From positions 891,750 through 955,749 of the forward strand of contig JAKVOA010000001.1 of the NCBI GenBank assembly GCA_022483045.1: a stretch of DNA of 64,000 nucleotides, written 5' to 3'. The notes beneath the pieces are model-generated. The model did no database searches and was not told where the DNA came from. It saw only the letters and a program-made list of their open reading frames with translations. Source of the stretch: Oscillospiraceae bacterium. Lineage in GTDB: Bacteria; Bacillota; Clostridia; Oscillospirales; Acutalibacteraceae. Each line of letters starts with the position of its first letter. The stretch's first letter is position 1. This document shows, in pieces, positions 26,315 through 35,538 of this stretch. The position numbers and the translations under genes were made by a program.

Positions 26315-29155
26315 ATGCCTTCCAAAACGATTTTTATTAAAGGTGCAAGGGAGCACAACTTGAAAAATATCGATCTGGAAATCCCGCGTGATAAACTAAT
26401 TGTTTTTACCGGCCTTTCCGGATCAGGGAAAAGCAGCCTTGCCTTTGATACCATTTACGCTGAGGGCCAGCGCAGATATATGGAGTCGCTGTCGTCGTAT
26501 GCACGTCAGTTCCTGGGTCAGATGGAAAAGCCGGACGTCGACTATATCGAGGGCCTTTCTCCTGCTATTTCTATTGACCAAAAGACAACCTCTAAGAACC
26601 CGCGCTCCACTGTTGGCACCGTAACGGAAATCTATGATTACCTGCGTCTTCTATATGCCCGTGTCGGTATTCCGCATTGCCCGATATGTGGCAGAGAGAT
26701 ACAGCAGCAGACCATTGACCAGATTGTCGACCGGATTTTAAAAATGCCGGAGCACACAAAAATTCAAATTATGGCACCAGTCGTACGTGCCCGCAAAGGT
26801 ACCCATGTCAAAGAACTTGAAGCAGCCCGCAGAAGCGGGTTTGTCCGCGCGCGTGTTGACGGAATTCTGTATGATCTCTCTGAAAAAATCGAACTTGAAA
26901 AAAACAAAAAGCATACGATTGATATTATTGTTGACCGCCTGATTATCAAACCGGAAATCCGCTCCCGCTTGGCAGACAGTTTGGAAACAGCTTCATCCCT
27001 TACCGGTGGGCTGATTGTTGTCAGCCCCTCTGAGGGAGAAGATATTCTTTTTAGCCAAAACTATGCCTGCCCTGAGCACGGACTTGGTGTTGATGAACTG
27101 ACACCGCAGATGTTTTCTTTTAATAATCCCAGCGGTGCCTGCCCTAAATGCACAGGTCTAGGCGTCTTTATGAAAATCGATCCCGACCTTATTTTGCCAG
27201 ACAAATCGCTGAGTGTCCGTAAAGGCGGCGTAAAGGGCAGTGGCTGGGCAATGGAGGGCAGCTCCGTTGCTGCCATGTATATGGACGGCCTTGCAAAGCA
27301 CTATCATTTTTCTTTGGATACGCCGATTGCGGATCTACCGCCAGAAATTATAGATATTCTGCTCTATGGCAGCAAAGGCGAAAAAATACCGGTAGAGCGC
27401 AACAGCAGCTTCAGCCACAGCAAATATGAAGCTGTATTCGAGGGAGTCATTCCAAACTTAGAGCGTCGTTTCCGTGAAACAAGCAGCAACTGGATTAAAG
27501 AAGAAATTGAGTCTTACATGAGTGCAATTCCCTGTGATGCCTGCCACGGGAACCGGCTAAATCCAATGAGCCTTGCTGTTACAGTCGGCGGCAAAAACAT
27601 TGCGGAGTTCTGCAAGATGTCAATCCTAGAGGCACTTGACTTTTTAGATACACTGACACTTTCCGGCCGCAATGCGGCCATTGCCCAGCCAATCCTCAAA
27701 GAAATCCGTTCCCGTCTGACTTTTCTAAAGAGCGTAGGGCTGAGCTATCTCACGTTGTCGCGTTCTGCAGGAACGCTTTCCGGCGGCGAAAGCCAGCGCA
27801 TTCGTCTTGCAACACAAATTGGTTCTTCGCTTATGGGGGTTGTGTATATCCTAGATGAACCTAGCATTGGCCTGCACCAGCGCGACAATGCAAAACTGCT
27901 GGCAACCTTAAAGCATCTACGGGACTTGGGCAATACTGTTATTGTCGTTGAGCACGACGAAGAAACCATGCGTGTGGCCGACCATATTGTAGATATTGGT
28001 CCGGGTGCAGGCGTACACGGTGGTGAAGTGATTTACAACGGCCCGCCGGCAGGCATTGTCAACTGCGAAGCTTCCATCACAGGCCAGTATTTAAGCGGCA
28101 AACGCAAAGTTGGAGTTCCCGAGACCCGCCGCAAAGGAAACGGGAAAAAGCTGAAAATCATCGGCGCCAAACAGAACAACCTTAAAAATATCAATGTAGA
28201 TATTCCGCTGGGTAAGTTTGTCTGTGTCACCGGTGTTTCCGGTTCGGGAAAATCCTCCCTAATCAATGAAATCCTATATAAATACCTTGCAGCAAACTTA
28301 AATGGTGCAAAAACGCATGCAGGAAAGTTTAAGGAAATCCGCGGACTCTCTGCACTAGATAAAGTCATTCAAATCAATCAAAGTCCTATCGGCCGCACAC
28401 CGCGCTCAAACCCAGCAACATACACCGGTGTGTTTACAGATATCCGCAACCTGTACGCCAGCACGCAGGACGCCAAACTGCGCGGCTACACATCCAGCCG
28501 TTTCTCTTTCAATGTAAAAGGTGGGCGCTGTGAAGCCTGCCAAGGCGATGGCATTATCAAAATTGAAATGCACTTTCTGCCAGATGTTTACGTTCCCTGT
28601 GATGTCTGCCAAGGCAAACGCTATAACCGTGAAACGCTTGAAATCAAATATAAAGGAAAGTCCATTTATGATGTACTGGAAATGACAGTCGAAGAGGGTG
28701 TTGAATTTTTTCACGCAATTCCGCGCATTGCGCGCCGCCTACAGACCCTGCAGGAAGTTGGCCTAGGCTATATTAAAATCGGCCAGCCTGCCACAACCCT
28801 TTCCGGCGGTGAAGCGCAGCGCGTAAAATTGGCCGCTGAATTAAGCAAGCGGCCAACAGGAAGGACTATTTATATTTTGGACGAACCAACGACCGGCCTG
28901 CATATTGCCGATGTGCATAAGCTAATTGATGTTCTGCAGCAGCTTGTCGATAATGGCAACACTGTTGTTGTCATTGAGCATAATCTTGACTTAATTAAGA
29001 CGGCAGATTGGATCATAGACCTCGGGCCAGAGGGAGGAAATGCCGGCGGCAGCATTGTAGCACAGGGAACACCAGAACAAGTTGCCGCCGTTTCGGAATC
29101 TTATACAGGACAATATCTGCGCCGTATGCTGCCGGCATTTCAAGAGAAAAACTGA
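26315..29155 (+). CDS. uvrA: Excinuclease ABC subunit A
   Basis: The damage-recognition ATPase of nucleotide excision repair. A 946-residue double ABC protein. It has two Walker A motifs ([14 protein letters not shown] and [14 protein letters not shown]), two signatures ([12 protein letters not shown] and [12 protein letters not shown]), and zinc-finger cysteines in [16 protein letters not shown] and the [16 protein letters not shown] pair. Its partner uvrC is not in the window. It ends 2 nt from the convergent sdaAA stop, with no terminator hairpin between them. Confidence 0.97.
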   Translation: MPSKTIFIKGAREHNLKNIDLEIPRDKLIVFTGLSGSGKSSLAFDTIYAEGQRRYMESLSSYARQFLGQMEKPDVDYIEGLSPAISIDQKTTSKNPRSTVGTVTEIYDYLRLLYARVGIPHCPICGREIQQQTIDQIVDRILKMPEHTKIQIMAPVVRARKGTHVKELEAARRSGFVRARVDGILYDLSEKIELEKNKKHTIDIIVDRLIIKPEIRSRLADSLETASSLTGGLIVVSPSEGEDILFSQNYACPEHGLGVDELTPQMFSFNNPSGACPKCTGLGVFMKIDPDLILPDKSLSVRKGGVKGSGWAMEGSSVAAMYMDGLAKHYHFSLDTPIADLPPEIIDILLYGSKGEKIPVERNSSFSHSKYEAVFEGVIPNLERRFRETSSNWIKEEIESYMSAIPCDACHGNRLNPMSLAVTVGGKNIAEFCKMSILEALDFLDTLTLSGRNAAIAQPILKEIRSRLTFLKSVGLSYLTLSRSAGTLSGGESQRIRLATQIGSSLMGVVYILDEPSIGLHQRDNAKLLATLKHLRDLGNTVIVVEHDEETMRVADHIVDIGPGAGVHGGEVIYNGPPAGIVNCEASITGQYLSGKRKVGVPETRRKGNGKKLKIIGAKQNNLKNINVDIPLGKFVCVTGVSGSGKSSLINEILYKYLAANLNGAKTHAGKFKEIRGLSALDKVIQINQSPIGRTPRSNPATYTGVFTDIRNLYASTQDAKLRGYTSSRFSFNVKGGRCEACQGDGIIKIEMHFLPDVYVPCDVCQGKRYNRETLEIKYKGKSIYDVLEMTVEEGVEFFHAIPRIARRLQTLQEVGLGYIKIGQPATTLSGGEAQRVKLAAELSKRPTGRTIYILDEPTTGLHIADVHKLIDVLQQLVDNGNTVVVIEHNLDLIKTADWIIDLGPEGGNAGGSIVAQGTPEQVAAVSESYTGQYLRRMLPAFQEKN

Positions 29156-29157
29156 AA

Positions 29158-30042
29158 TTAGTTTTTAGGTATTCCAACCGAGAGCTTTTGGGCGATTTTT
29201 TGTCCGGTCGGCGTTGCGGCCAAACCGCCTTTTCCCGTTTCGCGCAGAGATGTAGGCATTTGGTCCCCGATACTTCCCATGGCATCAATGACTTCATCTG
29301 CTGGAATATGGCAGGTAACACCGGACAAAGCCATGTTGGCTGCCCCAATGGCATTTAGCGCTCCTGTGACATTTCTCTGTACACATGGTACTTCAACCAG
29401 CCCGGCAACCGGGTCGCACACCAGCCCTAAAAGGTTGCTGAGCGCCATGGCACAGGCGTGCGCACACTGCTCGCCGCTGCCGTCTTTCAGCCAGACCAGT
29501 GCAGCAGCAGCCATAGCTGACGCAGTTCCAATTTCCGCCTGACACCCACCGGATGCACCGGCAATCGAAGCTCTCTGTGCAATTACTTCCCCAAAGCCTG
29601 CCGAAACATACAGTGCCTGCACAATTGCTGTATCTGGCAGGCTTTCTTTTTTTGCAAGCGGAATCAGCACTGCCGGTAAAACGCCGCAGGAACCGGCGGT
29701 CGGGGCGGCAACAATGCGCTTCATACAGGCATTGCATTCACTGACACGCAGCGCCAAAGAAATGATTTCATTCAGAAAGGAATCACCCAGCAGAATACCA
29801 TCTTTTGCGGCTTTGCTGACCTTTGCGCTGTCTCCGCCGACCAATCCGCTGTGTGAGCGCTCCTGCGGCTGATAGGCGCTGCAGCTTTTCTGCATGGTCT
29901 GCCATAAAGTCTGCATCTTGTGCAGGGAAGCTTCTCGGGTAGTGTTCTGCGCTGCTGTGTCGTCCAACAGAATACTTTCCCAAAGGGGCAGATTCTTTTC
30001 CTGTGCATCTGCCAGCATTCGTTTTACAGAATCATAAGCCAT
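29158..30042 (-). CDS. sdaAA: L-serine dehydratase, iron-sulfur type, alpha subunit
   Basis: Deaminates L-serine to pyruvate and ammonia with an oxygen-sensitive [4Fe-4S] cluster. The 294-residue catalytic subunit has the family's glycine-rich blocks APTAGSCGVLPAVL and ASGGCQAEIGTASAMAA, and cluster cysteines in GLVCDPVAGLVEVPCVQRN. It starts 10 nt after sdaAB, the normal order in Firmicutes, where the enzyme is split into two polypeptides. Confidence 0.95.
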   Translation of the reverse strand: MAYDSVKRMLADAQEKNLPLWESILLDDTAAQNTTREASLHKMQTLWQTMQKSCSAYQPQERSHSGLVGGDSAKVSKAAKDGILLGDSFLNEIISLALRVSECNACMKRIVAAPTAGSCGVLPAVLIPLAKKESLPDTAIVQALYVSAGFGEVIAQRASIAGASGGCQAEIGTASAMAAAALVWLKDGSGEQCAHACAMALSNLLGLVCDPVAGLVEVPCVQRNVTGALNAIGAANMALSGVTCHIPADEVIDAMGSIGDQMPTSLRETGKGGLAATPTGQKIAQKLSVGIPKN

Positions 30043-30052
30043 TTATCTTGCC

Positions 30053-30715
30053 TCACTGTTCTATATTTATATACGATACTTTTATAATCCCTTTCAGTTT
30101 CATGAGCCAGTCAACCAGGTCGGTTGGAATCGGCTGGTCACATTCTATAACCATAACTGCATAGCCACCCTGTACATTGCGGTAAAGCTGCATAGTGGCA
30201 ATGTTTACGTTTCGCTGTGCCAAAATGGTAGTGACCTGTGCGACATGGCCAGGCTGGTCCAAATTGTGCACAATCAGCGTATTGTATTCACCGGAAAAAT
30301 TCGTGTCAATTCCATCTATTTTGCAGACTCGAATCCGGCCGCCGCCAAGAGAAGCAGCTTCAATTTCCAGCTTTCTGTTTCCGTCCGCTTCTACAGTGAG
30401 CACAGCCGTATTTGGGTGCGCACCGCGCAGATTTACCGTGCCAAAAGAAAACGCTAAGCCTTGTTTCTGTGCAATCTCAAAACTATTTGGTATCCGCTCA
30501 TCGTCCGGCTTCATTCCAAGAAGGCCAGCAACAATGGCTCGGTCGGTGCCGTGACCTGCTCCTGTACTGGCAAAAGAACCATACAGTAGAATCTTTGCTT
30601 TCTGCGGTTGTGCACCAAGTAATTGACGCGTGACTAAGCCAATGCGTACAGCACCGGCCGTATGTGAACTGGATGGCCCGATCATAACCGGACCTAAAAT
30701 ATCAAATAAATTCAT
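30053..30715 (-). CDS. sdaAB: L-serine dehydratase, iron-sulfur type, beta subunit
   Basis: The small subunit of the split serine dehydratase. The 220-residue product has the N-terminal block FDILGPVMIGPSSSHTAGAVRIG and GSFASTGAGHGTDRAIVAGLLG, and a C-terminal ACT domain at about 145-215 (NLDQPGHVAQVTTILAQRNV). Its own promoter lies upstream at 30760-30788 and it is co-transcribed with sdaAA. Confidence 0.95.
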   Translation of the reverse strand: MNLFDILGPVMIGPSSSHTAGAVRIGLVTRQLLGAQPQKAKILLYGSFASTGAGHGTDRAIVAGLLGMKPDDERIPNSFEIAQKQGLAFSFGTVNLRGAHPNTAVLTVEADGNRKLEIEAASLGGGRIRVCKIDGIDTNFSGEYNTLIVHNLDQPGHVAQVTTILAQRNVNIATMQLYRNVQGGYAVMVIECDQPIPTDLVDWLMKLKGIIKVSYINIEQ

Positions 30716-30759
30716 GTTTTCCTCTTCCTAAAAAATAAATTGCGCTGAAGCTAATTCAT

Positions 30760-30788
30760 ATCTTACTACTCGCTTGTTCAATTTTCAA
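30760..30788 (-). promoter_or_regulatory. Promoter of sdaAB-sdaAA
   Basis: On the minus strand, TTGAAA (30783-30788), a 17-nt spacer and TAAGAT (30760-30765), 45 nt before the start codon. Confidence 0.55.
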
Positions 30789-30936
30789 CATATCCGTTTT
30801 TCTGCAGGTGATACAAAGGAAAAAAGTTTCTTAGCAGTCTTTTATTAAGTGTTACAGTATCAAAAGGCCTGCTTTCTGCTGCAGATTATAGCTTACCGAA
30901 AGGCAAAGTGCAGGGAGCTTCTATTGCAAACTAAGT

Positions 30937-30972
30937 ATAAAAAATACCGCCAAGCGTTACACTGAGCGGTAT
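30937..30972 (-). terminator. Terminator after the YifB gene
   Basis: On the minus strand, ATACCGC / GCGGTAT (7 bp, 15-nt loop) followed by TTTTT, 30 nt after the YifB stop. The rest of the 286-nt gap 30716-31001 holds the sdaAB promoter and AT-rich sequence with nothing else recognised. Confidence 0.75.
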
Positions 30973-31001
30973 CGTCTTCAAGAGAGTTCTGCATACACTG
31001 G

Positions 31002-32531
31002 TTAGTGCCGCTCCCAATATTTACGGTCAAGGCTGCGGTACTGCACCGCTTCGGCGGCATGCTCTGGTTCTATATCTTTTGAACCGGCAAGGTCTGCGAT
31101 GGTGCGGGAAACTTTCAGAACACGGTCATAGGCACGGGCAGAAAGGCCCAGCTTTTCAAAAGCGGCTTTCAGCAGCGCTTTACCGGCAGGGGAAAGGCGG
31201 CAGGCATCATTTAAAATGTCCGGCGTAATATGTGCATTGCAGGTAATTTCCGTACCTGCAAAACGCTCATTTTGAATTTTTCGGGCAGCATTAACACGCT
31301 CACGAATTGCAGCACTCGGCTCTGCTTTCTGGCAGTCAGAGAGTTCTTCAAAGTCGACTGGAGGTACTTCAATATGTAAATCCAGTCGGTCAAGCAGCGG
31401 ACCGCTGACGCGGCTTAAATAGCGGCTCACTTGGTCGGGCTTGCAGGTGCATGGCCGTGTCGGGTGCCCAAAATAGCCGCAAGGGCAGGGATTCATGGCC
31501 GCTACCAGCATGAAAGAGCAGGGATAAGTTACTGTACCGCTGACGCGGGAAATCGTAACTGTGCCATCTTCCATTGGCTGACGCAGCACTTCCAAGGTAG
31601 CACGGGCAAATTCGGGCAGTTCATCTAAAAACAAAACGCCGTTGTGTGCCAAAGAAAGTTCACCGGGGCGGGGAATAGTGCCGCCACCGGAAAGGCCAGA
31701 CGGTGAGATTGTGTGATGCGGTGCACGAAATGGCCGCATGCTGACCAAAGAAGTTTCGTGCGGCAAAACACCGGCAATCGAATGGATTTTTGTCGTTTCC
31801 ATCTGTTCTTCCAGTGTCATATCCGGCAGAATCGAAGGCAGACGTTTTGCAAGCATGCTTTTCCCAGAGCCGGGGGGCCCGATTAGAAGCACGTTGTGTC
31901 CACCGGCAGCGGCAATTTCCAAGCCGCGCTTTGACTGCAGCTGCCCCCGCACATCGGCAAAATCAAGGGAGCGATCAAACGCACTTTTTTGCAAAGGCAA
32001 TGGTTCTGCCGGCCGAATTTCTCTTTTTCCCTGTAGAAATTCTATCAGCTCTGAAACATGATGCAGCGGAAAAACTTCAATTCCTTTTACGGCAGCTGCC
32101 TCTGGTGCATTTTCAGCCGGCAGAAAAATGCGGTGAAAACCGTTTTCCTGTGCACCGATTGTCATAGGAAGCACACCCTTTACCGGGCGCAGACCGCCGC
32201 TGAGTGAGAGCTCCCCTAAAAACATGCTGTCCCGCGGGTCTGCATCCATTTGTCCGGAAGCACGCAGCAGACTGACAAATAGGGGCAGATCGTAAATCGG
32301 GCCTTCTTTTCGTTTGTCTGCAGGGGCCATGTTGACGGTGACTTTACCCTCAGGGAAAGAGAACCCACAGTTTTTCATAGCTGAACGCACCCGGTCTTTT
32401 GATTCCTTTACCGCTGCGTCTGGCAGGCCAACCATATCAAAAGACGGCAGGGTTCTTGTAATATCTGTTTCCACTAAAACAGGGAATGCGTTCATTCCAT
32501 AAAGTCCCATACTGTATATCTGCGAAACCAT
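31002..32531 (-). CDS. YifB-family Mg-chelatase-like AAA+ ATPase
   Basis: A 509-residue protein of the YifB/ComM family. In naturally competent bacteria ComM is a branch-migration helicase; elsewhere the role is less certain. It has an N-terminal Lon-like ChlI domain (residues 10-130, [20 protein letters not shown]), a AAA+ core with Walker [20 protein letters not shown] and Walker [10 protein letters not shown], a cysteine-rich insert [16 protein letters not shown], and the C-terminal Mg-chelatase subunit domain. The ATG at 32531 has a perfect AGGAGGT upstream; the open frame extends further upstream without support. Confidence 0.9.
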   Translation of the reverse strand: MVSQIYSMGLYGMNAFPVLVETDITRTLPSFDMVGLPDAAVKESKDRVRSAMKNCGFSFPEGKVTVNMAPADKRKEGPIYDLPLFVSLLRASGQMDADPRDSMFLGELSLSGGLRPVKGVLPMTIGAQENGFHRIFLPAENAPEAAAVKGIEVFPLHHVSELIEFLQGKREIRPAEPLPLQKSAFDRSLDFADVRGQLQSKRGLEIAAAGGHNVLLIGPPGSGKSMLAKRLPSILPDMTLEEQMETTKIHSIAGVLPHETSLVSMRPFRAPHHTISPSGLSGGGTIPRPGELSLAHNGVLFLDELPEFARATLEVLRQPMEDGTVTISRVSGTVTYPCSFMLVAAMNPCPCGYFGHPTRPCTCKPDQVSRYLSRVSGPLLDRLDLHIEVPPVDFEELSDCQKAEPSAAIRERVNAARKIQNERFAGTEITCNAHITPDILNDACRLSPAGKALLKAAFEKLGLSARAYDRVLKVSRTIADLAGSKDIEPEHAAEAVQYRSLDRKYWERH

Positions 32532-32669
32532 AAACAGACCTCCTGCGTAAATTTGCGGGAATTCCCCCGAAAGACATCTGCACAATATTATACGACTTTT
32601 CTGTTGTAAAAGATATCTTTCCCTGCTACTTTCTGCTTTATTAGGGAAAATCAATTCCGCCTGCCGCTA

Positions 32670-32698
32670 TTGACTTCCCTATAATGATGCTGTAAAAT
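32670..32698 (+). promoter_or_regulatory. Promoter for sigH
   Basis: TTGACT (32670-32675), a 17-nt spacer and TAAAAT (32693-32698), 31 nt before the start codon. It is divergent from the YifB gene. Confidence 0.65.
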
Positions 32699-32729
32699 AA
32701 ACATAAAGTTTGGGAATAGGCGGTCTAAA

Positions 32730-33320
32730 ATGTTTGATGAGGAGAACCCTGACGAAAAAGTGTTGGCTGCCTGCACAGATTTGCAGCTTGCGCAGATGAT
32801 TAAAAGCGGCAGTTCACGGGCTTTTGTCGAGCTGACTGCACGCTATGTCGACCTTGTACAAGCAAAGTCTGCACCTTTTCACGGAACTTTTTTAGACCGC
32901 GACGATTTTTATCAAGAGGGTTTATGGGGGCTTTACACGGCTGCCTGTACATTCGACCCAAACCGCGGTGCTAAGTTTGCTACTTATGCGGGTACATGTA
33001 TTCACAACCGCATGGTTATGGTTTACCGCAGTGCAAAAAGCGGACGCAGCCAGCCGCCAAACGGCTTTGTTCCTCTGAGTGATGCGGAACTTTCCGCAAC
33101 AGATGCAGCAGATCCCGAGGCACGCGTCTTAGCAAAAGAGCGTCTGCAAAAAGTTCGCTTTGCAATACAGAATATTCTGACCCCAATGGAGCAGCATACA
33201 CTGCAGCTGTACTTAAGCGGCTGTACCTATGCAGAGATTGCTCAAAAAATGCAGATATCTGTAAAAGCAGCCGATAATGCAATGCAGCGTGTACGCCAAA
33301 AGCTGCGCAAGCATTGTTAG
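32730..33320 (+). CDS. sigH: Sigma-70 family factor, SigH-like
   Basis: A 196-residue sigma factor closest in layout to SigH (Spo0H), which starts the sporulation programme. Region 2 is at about 20-90 (DLQLAQMIKSGSSRAFVELT, DDFYQEGLWGLYTAACTFD, KFATYAGTCIHNRM). Region 4 is at 145-195 (LTPMEQHTLQLYLSGCTYAE, IAQKMQISVKAADNAMQRVR). The ATG follows GGGAATAGGCGG. Other small sigma-70 types cannot be excluded; the genes usual near sigH (rlmB, nusG, secE) are not here. Confidence 0.75.
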   Translation: MFDEENPDEKVLAACTDLQLAQMIKSGSSRAFVELTARYVDLVQAKSAPFHGTFLDRDDFYQEGLWGLYTAACTFDPNRGAKFATYAGTCIHNRMVMVYRSAKSGRSQPPNGFVPLSDAELSATDAADPEARVLAKERLQKVRFAIQNILTPMEQHTLQLYLSGCTYAEIAQKMQISVKAADNAMQRVRQKLRKHC

Positions 33321-33385
33321 TTCATTCATTTACCGACGTAAGCAGTTCTTAAGCCCCTAAACAGCAAAAAATGAGGGAATTAAAA

Positions 33386-33676
33386 ATGTATCAGGACAAA
33401 ACACTGATTTGTAAAGACTGCGGAAAAGAATTTGTCTTTTCTGCCGGCGAGCAGGAATTTTACGCGGAAAAGGGATTCATCAATGAGCCCTGCCGCTGTA
33501 AAGAGTGCCGCGCAAAGCGCAAGCAGGGCGGTCAGCGTCGTACAGAACGCCCCGAGCGGAAGATGTATTCGGCCGTGTGCGCAAGCTGTGGAAAAGAAAC
33601 GAAGGTTCCTTTTCAGCCGCAGGAAGGCCGGCCGGTCTACTGTGCCGAATGCTTTGCAAAAATGCGGAGAAAATAA
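33386..33676 (+). CDS. Zinc-ribbon protein with two CxxC pairs in each half
   Basis: A 96-residue hydrophilic protein. An N-terminal zinc ribbon (CKDCGKEFVFSAGEQEFY ... CRCKECR) belongs to the probable-zinc-ribbon family seen in many Clostridia. A basic linker (KRKQGGQRRTERPERK) leads to a second ribbon (CASCGKETKVPF ... YCAECF). It probably binds zinc and perhaps nucleic acid; its role is not known. The start at 33386 has ATGAGGGA upstream; the ATG at 33371 lies inside that site. It is followed by a terminator. Confidence 0.8.
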   Translation: MYQDKTLICKDCGKEFVFSAGEQEFYAEKGFINEPCRCKECRAKRKQGGQRRTERPERKMYSAVCASCGKETKVPFQPQEGRPVYCAECFAKMRRK

Positions 33677-33702
33677 AGGTTGTTCCAATGTGCGTTCTAT
33701 CA

Positions 33703-33730
33703 GCCTCGGGACTTTTCCCGGGGCCTTTTT
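33703..33730 (+). terminator. Terminator between the zinc-ribbon and DUF1858 genes
   Basis: A 9-bp stem GCCTCGGGA / TCCCGGGGC (one G-T pair) with loop CTTT, then CTTTTT. It is 26 nt after the stop codon. Confidence 0.75.
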
Positions 33731-33751
33731 AAAACAAGGAGGCAAAACAAC

Positions 33752-33955
33752 ATGGTCGTTACAAAAGATTCTGTAATTGGTGAAATTATGGATGCAGACA
33801 ACTCTACCGTTCCTTATTTCCTGCAGATGGGTATGCACTGCTTAGGATGCCCGGCGTCCCGCGGCGAAACTTTGGCAGAAGCCTGTGCCGTGCATGGTGT
33901 GGATGTAGAAGAACTGGTTGAGGTTTTAAATCAGCACTTAGCAGACAAAAAATAA
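33752..33955 (+). CDS. DUF1858 small disulfide-type protein
   Basis: A 67-residue protein of the DUF1858 family (hybrid-cluster-protein-associated redox-disulfide domain). It has MVVTKDSVIGEIMDAD, then the paired cysteines in GMHCLGCPASRGETLAEAC, and VDVEELVEVLNQHL. The CxxC may undergo thiol redox or bind metal. The start at 33752 has a clear AGGAGG; the longer frame upstream crosses the terminator. No hybrid cluster protein gene is nearby. Confidence 0.88.
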   Translation: MVVTKDSVIGEIMDADNSTVPYFLQMGMHCLGCPASRGETLAEACAVHGVDVEELVEVLNQHLADKK

Positions 33956-34021
33956 AAGAATCTAATGCCGCTCGGTAACGGTCTTTGTTTTCCGGGCGGC
34001 ATTGTTTTGGAGTCATTCAAT

Positions 34022-34756
34022 ATGAAAGAACCATCTCTAAAGCTTGGCGACAGGCTGCAGCTTTGCGCTTCTTTTGTTCGTCAGGGTACCCGCCTGTGTG
34101 ATGTAGGCACAGACCACGCTTATTTGCCTATCTGGCTTGTTTTAAATGGCTGTGTTTCTTCTGCTTTAGCGTGTGATGTGCGTGAAGGCCCGCTGGAAAC
34201 TGCCCGTGCAAATGTCCTCCATTACGGGCTGCAGCAAAAGATTTCGCTGCGTTTGTCTGACGGCCTAAAAAAGATCTCTTCACAAGAAGCCGATGACATT
34301 GTCATTGCCGGTATGGGTGGGGACTTGATTTCCAGAATTGCAACAGAAACAGCATGGGTAAAGGATCCGAAAAAGCGGCTGATTCTTCAGCCGATGACAA
34401 AGCCGGTGCGTCTGCGCACCGCCATGGCACAGTCTGGTTTTTCCCTGCTGCGGGAAGAGGCCGCTTTTGATGACCACCGGGTTTATACTGTGATGCAGTA
34501 CCAATATCTGCCCCAAGAGATACAAAACTGCAGAAAAGCAGAACTGTATACAGGTGGTATGACCGGGAAAAATGCCGCTGAAAAGGAATATTTACAGCGG
34601 CAGTGTGTAAATTTAAAGCGCCATTTAGCTGGCCTTTTGCGTACAGGAAAAACAGAAGAAACAGAAAAGCTGCGCCTGGCTGCGGCACAGATTGAAAAGA
34701 TACTTTTTATGAAAGGAGAAGATGAACAAGATGACGACAACCGGAGAAATTTATGA
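34022..34756 (+). CDS. trmK: tRNA (adenine-N1)-methyltransferase, TrmK family
   Basis: Methylates A22 in the D-loop of some tRNAs (YqfN/TrmK family). The 244-residue product has a Rossmann SAM-binding motif LCDVGTDHAYLPIWLVLNG and the catalytic-region block DDIVIAGMGGDLI. LILQPMTKPVRLRTAM also matches the family. A C-terminal helical part (about 185-235) is basic. It overlaps the Nif3-like gene by 26 nt or more, and the trmK-Nif3 pairing is conserved in Firmicutes. GGAG lies 9 nt before ATG 34022. Confidence 0.9.
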   Translation: MKEPSLKLGDRLQLCASFVRQGTRLCDVGTDHAYLPIWLVLNGCVSSALACDVREGPLETARANVLHYGLQQKISLRLSDGLKKISSQEADDIVIAGMGGDLISRIATETAWVKDPKKRLILQPMTKPVRLRTAMAQSGFSLLREEAAFDDHRVYTVMQYQYLPQEIQNCRKAELYTGGMTGKNAAEKEYLQRQCVNLKRHLAGLLRTGKTEETEKLRLAAAQIEKILFMKGEDEQDDDNRRNL

Positions 34757-35498
34757 TTATATTGATTCCTTTGCGCCTTTCGCATCAGCAATGGATTTCG
34801 ACAATCCCGGATTGCTGGTAGGAGAAAGGACAACATCGCTGCAAAGGATTCTTTTTGCGCTGGATATCACCCCTGACGTTGTGCGGGAGGGAAATAAACT
34901 TGCTGCACAGCTGATTGTCAGCCATCATCCGGTCATTTTTAATCCACTTAAGCAGCTGAAAAAGAATTCTGCACCTTATTTGCTGGCGCAGTACGGAATT
35001 GATGCAATCTGTGCACACACCAACCTGGACATGGCGGCAGGCGGAGTCAATACTGCATTGGCAGCCTGTCTGCAGCTGCAGCATGTGCACACGCTTGCAG
35101 AGTACCAGCCTGAACTTCCAGAAGCGCTGATGGGAGATCTGCCGACGGCCTTAGAGCCTCAGGCATTTGCAAAACAGGTCAAGAAACAGCTTGCCTGTGA
35201 CGGCTTACGCTATACAAACGGAAAGCGCAAAGTGAAAACAGTTGGTCTGTGCAGCGGCGGTGGAGCAGATTTGCTTTACGCAGCAGTGGATGCCGGCTGT
35301 GAGGGCTTTGTAACTGGCGAAAGCAAACATAATCTTCTGCTAGATGCAGAGCAGTTGCAGCTTACCTTGGTGGATGCAGGACACTACGCGACAGAAGTGA
35401 TTGTCCTAGACCCCCTGATGCAGCGTATCTCTGCACAGTTCCCTGCAGTACGCTGCATTAAAAGCCAGACAATGCACAGCCCAGCTGCTTATTTGTAA
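34731..35498 (+). CDS. Nif3-like dinuclear metal protein (YqfO family)
   Basis: A member of the Nif3/YqfO/YbgI family of toroidal hexamers with a dinuclear metal centre; the biochemical role is still unsettled. The 255-residue product has MDFDNPGLLVG near the N-terminus and metal ligands in LIVSHHPVIF, CAHTNLDMAAGGVNTALA and the C-terminal TGESKHNLLLDAEQ / LVDAGHYATE. It lacks the PII-like insert of longer YqfO forms. Start 34731 (MTTTGEIYDYI) matches the family; ATG 34722 is an alternative, with GGAG very close. Confidence 0.88.
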   Translation: MTTTGEIYDYIDSFAPFASAMDFDNPGLLVGERTTSLQRILFALDITPDVVREGNKLAAQLIVSHHPVIFNPLKQLKKNSAPYLLAQYGIDAICAHTNLDMAAGGVNTALAACLQLQHVHTLAEYQPELPEALMGDLPTALEPQAFAKQVKKQLACDGLRYTNGKRKVKTVGLCSGGGADLLYAAVDAGCEGFVTGESKHNLLLDAEQLQLTLVDAGHYATEVIVLDPLMQRISAQFPAVRCIKSQTMHSPAAYL

Positions 35499-35538
35499 TT
35501 TATTATTCTATATTTCTATTGATTAAAGGAGGGAGAGC